In this document: in pieces, positions 25,683 through 32,996 of the stretch | Layout: each line of letters starts with the position of its first letter | Position numbering within the stretch: position 1 is the first letter of the stretch | From: Porphyromonadaceae bacterium | Lineage (GTDB): Bacteria > Bacteroidota > Bacteroidia > Bacteroidales > Porphyromonadaceae | Length of the DNA: 32,996 nucleotides | Reading direction: 5' to 3' | Assembly (NCBI GenBank): GCA_030528555.1 | Contig: JAUMYQ010000017.1 | Location: 1 to 32,996, forward strand | Notes under the pieces: generated by a model | What the model was told of the DNA's origin: nothing | The model's input: the letters and a program-made list of their open reading frames with translations, nothing else | The model's database searches: none | Translations under genes and position numbers: made by a program

Positions 25683-25691
25683 CGTCTTGGT

Positions 25692-26945
25692 TTAGTTGGT
25701 TAAACGATAGTGGGCAATCTCGGGCAGGATACGCTCTACATCCCGAAACACACGCTCGGGCGAGGTCTCGGCATAAACTTGCGTAGTCTTGATTTGACTA
25801 TGCCCTAACATCTTCGACACGCTTTCGATAGATACCCCCTCGGAGAGGGTCATCTGTGAGGCGAAAGTGTGGCGAGCCATATGGAAGGTCAAGCATTTGT
25901 TGATTTTGCAGAGCTTCGCCATCTTCTTCAGGTGGATATTGACCGTATCACAGCCAGGAATGGGCAGAAGATAACCCTTGGGCGGTTCGTGGCGAAAGGC
26001 TCGGGTGTGAATGCCTCGGTACTGCTCAATGATGGCAGCAGCCTCGGGCAAGAGGGGAATGTGGCACACATTGCCTGTCTTGATGCGAGGCTTGCGTATC
26101 CAAGTCATACCACCCTCCTCGACAAGATGTTCAGCCGTAAGGTGGTAAATATCCGTGTACGATAAGCCCGTATAGCAAGCAAAGACAAACATATCCCTTG
26201 AAACCAGCTCATAATCTCCTAATTGCGTTTCATCAAGGGCAATAATACGCAAAAGCTCCTCTTTCGTAATGTAGCGTGGCGAACCGACATCCCAGCGGAT
26301 AGAATAGCCCAAGAAGGGATAGGTGTCGATGATATGCCGTTTGTATAGGTCTTTCAGTAGCGAAGCCAGCATAGAGAGGTAGCCAGCCGTAGTATTGAGT
26401 TTGAAAGCCTTCTCTCGGGAGAGATACACTTCAAAGTCTTCAACCAAGGCTCTACCAACTTTCTGAACAGGCAAGTCGCTTACTCGATAGTGGTGCTTGA
26501 TGAATGCCTCGAAATGCTTGCGAAATAGCAAAATGCACTTATACCTGCGTTCACTGCGGTCTATACCCACACGCTCTCGAAAGCGTGCCAAATAGCCCTC
26601 CAAATGATAGAGCAAACCTTGGCTATCGCTGTTAAGCCCGAATACAAGGGATTTTACCGCCTCTGCCGTAACATCTTCGCCTTGCTTACGCTGTAAGCCT
26701 TCAAAGGCTCGATGTACAGCGAGTTGTAAGCGGTCGAGTTCTGCGTTTACAGCTACGGCTTCGGAACTCTTGCCCACGAGTCTGCTCTTACGGCTATCCC
26801 ATAGTTTGGGCGAGCAAGCAATTTTACAACTGAATTGCACCATTGTTCGCTCTACACTGAGGCGAGCCATAATGGGGCTTTTTCCTTCCTTACTCTGTGT
26901 GCCTCGCTTGAGGTAAAAGAGCAGTTTCAATGTCTTTTCTTTCAT
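25692..26945 (-). CDS. Tyrosine recombinase (integrase) 2
   Basis: A 417-residue site-specific recombinase with the same domain order as its neighbour: arm-binding N terminus (MKEKTLKLLFYLKRGTQSKE), core-binding domain, catalytic domain. Catalytic residues are H355 and R358 (FHMARHTF), H382 (LGHSQ) and Y391 (TQVYAE). The first arginine is again replaced (CYTGLSYTDI, serine), as in IntDOT. It is the first gene inward from the right end of the element, behind a TAACTTTG promoter box, and is co-transcribed with integrase 1. One or both catalyse integration and excision; why two are kept is not evident from sequence. Confidence 0.95.
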   Translation of the reverse strand: MKEKTLKLLFYLKRGTQSKEGKSPIMARLSVERTMVQFSCKIACSPKLWDSRKSRLVGKSSEAVAVNAELDRLQLAVHRAFEGLQRKQGEDVTAEAVKSLVFGLNSDSQGLLYHLEGYLARFRERVGIDRSERRYKCILLFRKHFEAFIKHHYRVSDLPVQKVGRALVEDFEVYLSREKAFKLNTTAGYLSMLASLLKDLYKRHIIDTYPFLGYSIRWDVGSPRYITKEELLRIIALDETQLGDYELVSRDMFVFACYTGLSYTDIYHLTAEHLVEEGGMTWIRKPRIKTGNVCHIPLLPEAAAIIEQYRGIHTRAFRHEPPKGYLLPIPGCDTVNIHLKKMAKLCKINKCLTFHMARHTFASQMTLSEGVSIESVSKMLGHSQIKTTQVYAETSPERVFRDVERILPEIAHYRLTN

Positions 26946-27168
26946 TGTCTTTTTTGTTTACAAAGTTAGACCTCTAAGGAATAGTTGTCGCTACGCAAAA
27001 CATTGAAAACAAGAGAGAAAACATCATTTTAGTTACCACTTTTTGCTTGCCTCTTCCGAAGCCCCCAAAGGGGAACGATTTGGTAACTGAACTCGCTCTT
27101 TCAACTGCTCTTTTTTGCCTTTTTTCGTGGTGCAAGCCAATGCACCCAAACGAAAGAAAGGCTGTTAA
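26946..27168. other. Right end of the inserted element
   Basis: No gene. An inverted pair AGTTACC (27031-27037) / GGTAACT (27082-27088) encloses CCCCAAAGGGG. A second hairpin at 27123-27155 joins TTTCGTGGTGC to GCACC and ACGAAA. Such repeats next to an integrase and within 200 bases of the junction suit arm-type recombinase sites. Confidence 0.5.
26961..26968 (-). promoter_or_regulatory. -7 box of the integrase operon
   Basis: TAACTTTG on the minus strand, 15 bases before the ATG of integrase 2. No TTTG at the usual distance; GTTTTGCG lies 27 bases upstream, so the promoter may need an activator. Confidence 0.45.
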
Positions 27169-30100
27169 TCAAGCGGATAGCCTTTTCTCGCTTCCCCTTA
27201 CTCTCAGCTCCCATATTTCCGCATAGAAGCTCGCAAGTTCCGGCACCTTAATGAAGGTGCGGAAGCGTTCCTTCTGAATGATTTCATTTGTCACTGAAAA
27301 CTCATAGTCGGTGCTTTTCTTGGCAAAGACTGCTGCCCAAGCATCAAAGCTGTTGATACCTTGCTTTTCAAGGGCTTGCGGACGCAGGTATTTGAAGAGC
27401 AAATAGAGCTCGGTCAAACTATTGGAGATTGTAGTGCCGGAGAGGAAAGTCGCTCCCAAGTCCTTGCCCGACCGCTCCTGAATGGTACGAATCGCAAAGA
27501 GCATATTGAGGGCCCGTTGTGAGCCATCGGGATTCCCCAAGCCTGATACACGGTCATGACGGGTATTGAACATCAGGTTCTTAAATCGATGCGACTCATC
27601 CACAAAGAGGTGATCAATGCCCATCATCTTAAAGTCTACGGCATCGTCCTTGCGTTCGGCTATGCTGTCTTGAATGTCGCGGAGTTTAACCTCTAAGGTC
27701 TGCTTCCGTTTTTCCAAACCCTTGAGCATACCCCGAGAGATGTCCCTACCCTGTTGGCGTAACACCTCGAGGTTCTCTTCCACCGAGTCCATCTCCTTTT
27801 GCAAGATAGCCTGCTGTATTTCGAGGGCTTGAGGGATCATTCCAAACTGCTCGTGGGTAAGGATGATACAGTCCCAGTCGTTGTTCTTGATGTCGTTGAA
27901 AATACGTTGGCGGTTCTGCTTGGTGAAGTCCTCTTTACCGGGATAGAGGATTTTGGCATTAGGGTAAGCTTTGCGAAAGGTATCGGCAATGTCAAAGACA
28001 TTCGCCTTTAGACCGATAATCATCGGCTTATTCACCAAGCCCAATCGCTTCATCTCGTAGGCTGCTGTACACATAATGAGAGTCTTGCCTGCTCCTACTT
28101 CATGGTCGCAGATACCCCCTCCATTGGTTTTGAGCATCCACACAGCATCCTTTTGGCTCTCATACAGGTCGGGAATCCCTAACCTCTTGAGGTCGAGGTT
28201 AGGGAAAGATTGATGCGAGCCGTCAAAGTTTGGACGGACGAAGCAGTTAAAGAGCTCATTGTAGCGATCAGCAAGTTGCTCCTTAAAGCTCTCAGGACTT
28301 CTTCCCAGCCAATCGACAAAGCCTTGGCGGATCTCTTCAATCTTGGCATTGGCTTGCTGTATTTTCTCACCATCTCTGACTTTGATGGTTTTCGTTTCCC
28401 CCGTGATCTTATCTACCACCTCCTTGTTCTTATTGATGTCGGGGATGGTATTATGTAAGGCATGTTTGAGGAGATGTAAACCATCATAGCGACGAAATTC
28501 CCCTTGCACCGCATACTTGTGCCAGATACTGGCATTCTTCCTATCACAGCTAATCGTGTACTCATCCATGTTGGAATGGTAACTGATACGAATGTCCGTT
28601 TCAAAGAACTCGGAGGCAAACTTCTCATATACACTACTCGGAATCCAACGCTCTCCGAAGTTAAAATCAAGGTCGCTAAAAGGAATTGGCGTTGGACGAG
28701 CTGCCATGAGTGCTGCCAAGCTCTGCCGGCCTTCCTCATGGTCGGGGTGGTCAAGCAACCAAGAGGCAAGCCTATCGGCTTTCTCAATCACATTGCCTGA
28801 TACGAACTTGTCGGCAACCTCATAACCATCTATCTCGGGATTGAAATAGATGCGTCCTTCCAAGGCAGAGAGGATATCCGACTCTTCCATCTCAGGAAGC
28901 AGAGAACTCATATAGTCAAGTTCTACCGTTCCGTACTTATTGAGCGAAGCACTGAGTGCTTCCAAGGGGGCGGCAGCAATGGTGAGTTCGGATGTGGAGA
29001 ATGCCGTTGGATGGTCAAAGATATCGGCTTTGACAAATTGACCATTTTCTGACCTTTCGAGGAAGAGCATCTCTACCCCTGTGGCATCCATCTTGATGAT
29101 ATCGATATTGCTCTTCTGATTGAAATGTCCCCAGCGAGCGACATAGCTATCATATAGTCGATTGAGTTTGCTACGCTCCTCTCTTTCTTCGGAGTGGTTG
29201 ATTGCTTCATAGTCGTATAGGCGATGATAGCTCTCACGTACCTCAATATAGGCTTTCAGTCTTGACAGCTGCGCATAAGGCAAATCCATCGGATTGAAAG
29301 TCGGATGCCTTTTCAAATCGGAGATAAACCCCACTTGACCATTTTGTAAGACGATAGAACCATCCCTCAAATGTGAATCGGGAGCAGAGAGAAAAGGGCG
29401 AGGAGAAGCGTCAAAGATTTTCTTAGTCTCGGTAGTGGATGGAGCCGAATAAGACTCGTTTTCATTTGCGAAATCGAAGAGGCTGCGTTCGTAGCCACTT
29501 GCCACTCCCCCTTTTTTGCCGGCTCTATGACGACGCGGTGTGGTTAAATGACCGAGCTTTGTTGCAGGAGTTGTGTCCGATTTCTGCTTGGGCGCAGGGA
29601 TAGGTTCTTTAATACTTTCGTTGAACAGTGCCACCTCTTGTGTCCATAGCGTATACTCCTCAGGAGCAAAAAGAAAAGTTTCAGACCAATTAGGGTTCTC
29701 CATTATGGGATGGTGGTCATCGTCAAAGTAGACCGTTTGCCCATTCATCTCTCGGGGAGGTTCTACATCTGTTCGTATTTCGGGGACCTCCTTCTGGTAT
29801 TGATGGTGTAGCGTCAACGTAGGAACACCTTCGGGAGCGGACTCCTCTTGAGAGGGGAGATTAACCGTAGGCTCTTGTCTTTCTTCTGTATGCCCTACCT
29901 CAGTTTCTCCCTCTTTTGTCTCTTCTTTCTTCTCTTCAACCACAGATTCCATTTGGGGAATAGTTTCTTTAGTATATCGTCCTCGGACAACTTCCTCGAG
30001 TTCTGCGATTTCGTGAAGTTTCTTAGGTTTGAAGTATAGATCTCGCTCTATGCCTAAGCCATGTATGTTGACTTCCGCCATCTCATCGAGGGACATAATA

Positions 30101-31629
30101 CCGAGTTCCCATTCGTAACCCATGGTTACAGCACCGAAGCCGATACGCTCTTTGGGGTCATATTCGAGCAAATAGGCTGTGTAAGCCCCCATCGGAAAGA
30201 AGTAGCGGGCATAGGCAATTTTATTTCCGATCAGTTCCCCTTCAGTGCTGTAGAGTTTAGGTAGCTGTTTCTCGATGCTCTTAGGCAGGAGCGTGTAGGC
30301 ATCATTAATCTTGTCATCCAACTCTGCTCCTTTGCCTTTTTCCTCTTTGGACTCAGACAAGCCTGCTGTTACACCCAATTGACGGAGCTTCTTTTCGGCT
30401 TCAGCCTGTCGCTCTTCCTCTGTCATAGCGATGCCTGTCTCATACAATTTTCTGTCAAAACGCTTCTTTATATCCTCTGAGAGCTGAAAGCGTAGGCTTT
30501 GAGCCATCTCTTCAATACCGCCATCGAACTCATAGACCCACGTGGGCTTGCCATAAGGGTCTGTACCCATTGTACGACTTGTGGCGATGGTGTGCTTCAT
30601 CACTTCCTGCCACTCGCCCTCAAAAAGAGAACTGTGATTAAAGGCAATAGAGAAGCCATCACCTTTGGGTACCGGGAAAGTGCTGACAAAGGCTTGCTCC
30701 ATCCCTTCACCAATATCTTTACCTGACTGCTTTTGCAGGACAATGAGGTCGCTTCCGACCTCTGTGCCGGCAGTCTCACTGAACATACCCGAGGGTAGGC
30801 GAATAGCCGAGATGAGCCGACTGTTTTGCATCAGGTAGCGACGGATAGGTTCGTTACGTGGGGCATCGAGGACGCCTTGTGAAGCGATGAAAGCAAGTAG
30901 TCCACCCTCTTTGAGCGTATCCAGCCCTTTAACGAAGAAATAATTATGAATGGCTCTGGTAGATTCGCTCTTGAGTACATCTTTACCCTTGGTGTAACTA
31001 CGGTCGTAGACCATAAAGTCTCCAAAGGGGATATTACTTGTCACAAGGTCGTATCTATCCTTGTCCTCCACTTCTCCTATTGCCTCAAAGGGTTGGTTCT
31101 GCACGAAGATATTCCCCTCACCATAGGGGTGAAGGGCTTGTGAAATGCGAGCTGTCAGGAGGTCTTTCTCCATGGTATCGACAAGACCTGCCTGCTTGGC
31201 AAAGGTCTCGGCAAAAGCCCCCATGCCTGCGGAAGGATCCAAACATCGCTTAATGGTAACCCCTGTTGTTGCAATGGAGTCGGCAATAGCTGAGACAATA
31301 TGTGTGTCCGTGTAGAAGGAGGTGAGCACACTCGCCTTGATACTATCCCAATAGCGTTTGGCGGTATGGGCATCTATCGCTTCTCGATAAATGAGTTGCT
31401 TGAGTTGTTGCGTGGAAGCAAATAGGTTTTGCTCTGAAGCAGACCAGTGTCGGATGTCCTCGGCTTGGTCACATCTGTTGAGAATACACTTGAGTCCTCC
31501 AAAGCCCTGATATCCTCTTAATATAGTTTTTTCAGCCTCGGTTGCCTCTCGACGTTCTTTCTCTAAGCGGAGTGCGACACGAATAGCTTCGGTATTAGCC
31601 TCTAAAACAACTTTCTTATTGTATGCCAT
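27169..31629 (-). pseudogene. N-terminal fragment of methylase-helicase gene (MTase plus helicase domain 1)
   Basis: A 1486-residue ORF of which about 1472 residues are native. The N6-adenine MTase has motif I DPSAGMG at 131-137 and motif IV NIPF at 199-202 (SNIPFGDF). A long linker with repeated E/P-rich sequence lies at about 570-760. The first helicase domain has Walker A EVGAGKT near 1177-1183 and DESH near 1344-1347. After FYAEI the last 14 residues (WELRVRGSEKRLSA) come from the inserted element. The second helicase domain is on the other side of the insertion, at 11168-12943. The methylase part is complete and could still fold. The family is carried by Bacteroidales conjugative elements, often near topB as here; it may protect or process element DNA, but this is not established. 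Confidence 0.9.
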
Positions 31630-31654
31630 AGTTGTAAATCAGATAAGGTTACAC

Positions 31655-31690
31655 AGTCGATAGTGAAGAGCGCATCTTACACTATCGACT
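31655..31690. promoter_or_regulatory. Hairpin upstream of the methylase-helicase gene
   Basis: AGTCGATAGTG (31655-31665) and CACTATCGACT (31680-31690) form a perfect 11-base-pair stem with a 14-base loop, 26 bases before the ATG at 31629. On the minus strand no T-run follows, so an operator or leader element is more likely than a terminator. A T-run follows on the plus strand, where no gene needs it. Confidence 0.6.
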
Positions 31691-31880
31691 ATTCGTTTTT
31701 TACGGTAAAAATGTCAATTCGATCTAAGGAAATAGGCTCTAAGGTCAATAAGTAAATCAAATAACCTGTGACATTTCGGATATGTAGTGATTTCGAAGCA
31801 GAATCAACTTCTAATCCTTTTGTCCTCAGAAGTAGATAAAAAGCCATCTGAAAGTAATATCTGCACCTGAAAACTCTCAT
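31689..31880 (-). CDS. Possible small protein, 63 residues
   Basis: A weakly supported ORF from ATG 31880 (MRVFRCRYYFQMAFYLLLRT), ending with a TAG that overlaps the hairpin at 31655-31690. It is rich in hydrophobic and aromatic residues and then reads LHIRNVTGYLIYLL. I do not recognise it. It lies in line between topB and the methylase gene, where a small co-transcribed gene is plausible; it could also be chance. Confidence 0.3.
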   Translation of the reverse strand: MRVFRCRYYFQMAFYLLLRTKGLEVDSASKSLHIRNVTGYLIYLLTLEPISLDRIDIFTVKNE

Positions 31881-31925
31881 GCCAAAAATCAAATGTGTCG
31901 ATAAGCCACCTATTCACTTTCAAGT

Positions 31926-32025
31926 CCCGTGAAAAAGTCGTCTAACTTGATGATAAAGGTTGTCTAAAGTGATGTGACAGGTTAGACAAATCGATTTTGA
32001 AGATTAGACTGTCTATCTGCACGGG
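31926..32025. repeat. Repeat array with dyad symmetry before topB 3' end
   Basis: Two tandem 22-base units (GTCTAACTTGATGATAAAGG at 31940 and GTCTAAAGTGATGTGACAGG at 31962, 17 of 22 identical over the full unit) are followed by inverted GTTAGAC (31981-31987) and ATTAGAC (32003-32009). The set is enclosed by CCCGTG (31926-31931) and CACGGG (32020-32025). The spacing is 22, 19 and 22 bases. This looks like an array of protein-binding sites. Confidence 0.65.
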
Positions 32026-32067
32026 AATAGACTTATGTAGAACCGGCGTGTAAAAGAAAAAAATGTT

Positions 32068-32996
32068 TTATCCCTTCTTTTTCTTACCCTCAAACTCAAA
32101 GGTTGTACTGTTGTCGTCTTGGAGAACAAGTCGAGCATTGAACTTCTTACCGGCCTTGCTCACTAAGCCTTTGAGAATGGGTGTTCGTTTGGTATTGATC
32201 AGGTCTCTGAGATTATCCTCAGAAAGAAATGTGCCACAAACTTCTCGGAAGATGACGAAGCCACAGCCCTCATGTCGACACCTAGCAATCTTTGCATAGA
32301 TACCGACACTTTCGTTACCACACTTGGGACAGCGATAAGTCGGGTAGCTCTTTTGTGGAGGCGATAGCTTCAAAAGCTCTTGACAGATTTGCTCGGTATA
32401 CGCTGCAATACGCTGTCCGAACTCTCTGGCGGATGCCGAACCTGCTTCAATCGCAGAAAGAGCAACCTCCCATGTTCCTGTCATCTCAGCATTGGCGATA
32501 CGCTCGTCTTTAACAATCTCATAGACCGAAAGTCCTTTTTCTGTGGGTACGATGCTTTTCTTCTCTCGTCGGATGTACTCTCTCAAAATCAGAGTTTCGA
32601 TGATGTTTGCTCGTGTGGCAGGTGTTCCGATACCACATTCTGCCATCGCTTGACGGCTTTCTGCTTCTTCGACCTCTTTGCCGGCATGTTCCATAGCCGA
32701 GAGCAAAGTCGCCTCAGTATAGAGGGGCTTAGGTTTCGTTTTGTGTGTTGTGATTTCAGCAGAGCTGACCTGAAGAGTTTCTCCTTCTGTAAGGTTGGGA
32801 AGAGATGCCAACTGCTCTTCTTCATTTTCTGTCTCCTCTCCTTTGTTCTTCTCTTTATTCTCTTGGGCAACGGCTTTCCAGCCGGAAGATAAAATATGAC
32901 ATGGCTTCCAAGTATAGGAATGGGTACCATCCGAGAAGATGACCTGCATACGCTCCTCTTCTGAGTTCGGAGAGAAGGCTTCGATAAAGCGCGTAC
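32068..32996 (-). CDS. topB: DNA topoisomerase III (TopB), 3' part
   Basis: The last 309 codons of a type IA topoisomerase; the gene continues past the right edge. In-frame reading of the edge gives TRFIEAFSPNSEEERMQVIF, so the ATG at 32949 is internal. The conserved GIGTPATRANIIETLI segment of type IA enzymes is present, preceded by KPLYTEATLLSAMEHAG, and a C4 zinc finger CPKCGNESVG then CRHEGCGF lies near the end, followed by a domain ending in FEFEGKKKKG. The enzyme relaxes or decatenates DNA by a single-strand break; copies like this ride on Bacteroidales conjugative elements and plasmids beside the methylase-helicase gene found here. The active-site tyrosine lies outside the window. Confidence 0.93.
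   Translation of the reverse strand, partial: TRFIEAFSPNSEEERMQVIFSDGTHSYTWKPCHILSSGWKAVAQENKEKNKGEETENEEEQLASLPNLTEGETLQVSSAEITTHKTKPKPLYTEATLLSAMEHAGKEVEEAESRQAMAECGIGTPATRANIIETLILREYIRREKKSIVPTEKGLSVYEIVKDERIANAEMTGTWEVALSAIEAGSASAREFGQRIAAYTEQICQELLKLSPPQKSYPTYRCPKCGNESVGIYAKIARCRHEGCGFVIFREVCGTFLSEDNLRDLINTKRTPILKGLVSKAGKKFNARLVLQDDNSTTFEFEGKKKKG

Larger units (their letters stand above)
12947..27214. mobile_element. Integrated mobilizable element carrying RM and CBASS, about 14.3 kb
   Basis: Everything between the two halves of the methylase-helicase gene. Boundaries are placed where the translations cease to fit one continuous protein: FYAEI then foreign WELRVRG on the right, and ICDFRTAKD resuming on the left. 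The only shared bases are short: ATTTC at 12942-12946 and 27215-27219 (GAAAT on the coding strand). Contents are an XRE regulator, type I RM with a Fic gene, CBASS, a mobilization protein, two HTH genes and two tyrosine recombinases at the right end. Both gene halves lie on the minus strand in the right order, so a simple insertion explains the layout. The boundaries may be off by several bases. Confidence 0.85.

Noticed and set aside
1-32996. CRISPR arrays, tRNA or rRNA genes
   Set aside because: No regularly spaced direct repeats with spacers, no tRNA cloverleaf sequences and no rRNA-like sequence were seen on either strand.

Overview
The window looks like accessory DNA from a Bacteroidota genome, probably Bacteroidales and possibly a Porphyromonas-like species. 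The clues are Bacteroidales-type promoters (TAnnTTTG -7 boxes with a TTTG-like -33 box), two tyrosine recombinases that lack the canonical first catalytic arginine as in the IntDOT group, a TopB plus methylase-helicase gene pair typical of Bacteroidales conjugative elements, and weak Shine-Dalgarno sequences. The genus is a guess; nothing in the window fixes it.

Layout. (1) 1-3746: the end of a type I restriction-modification locus, with an hsdS gene split at a run of nine G, then hsdR. (2) 3747-7156: a 463-codon gene of unknown function, a DUF1643 gene, and decayed non-coding DNA that includes a reading frame broken by four in-frame stops. (3) 7157-9414: a Toprim/RecA-like primase lacking its N-terminal zinc finger, overlapped by a helix-turn-helix gene; these look like remains of a mobile element. 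(4) 9415-11163: an AbiE type IV toxin-antitoxin operon whose promoter is embedded in a large palindrome, closed by a strong hairpin terminator. (5) 11168-31629: one very large methylase-helicase gene on the minus strand, cut in two by an integrated element of about 14.3 kb (roughly 12947-27214). (6) 31630-32996: a possible small ORF, a repeat-rich intergenic region, and the 3' part of topB, all minus strand.

The inserted element carries, left to right, a small XRE-family regulator, a second type I restriction-modification operon (hsdM, hsdS, a BRO-N/Fic fusion, hsdR), a two-gene CBASS operon (a cGAS/DncV-like nucleotidyltransferase and a TIR-STING effector), a mobilization accessory protein with an oriT-like hairpin but no visible relaxase, two helix-turn-helix genes, and two tandem tyrosine recombinases. 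The order and strand of the two methylase-helicase halves fit a simple insertion between helicase domain 1 and helicase domain 2.

The window is therefore a nested defence island: a phase-variable restriction system, AbiE, a second restriction system with a Fic protein, and TIR-STING CBASS, the last three inside one mobilizable element that has entered another mobile element. The known-family calls rest on motifs read directly from translations; no database search was run.
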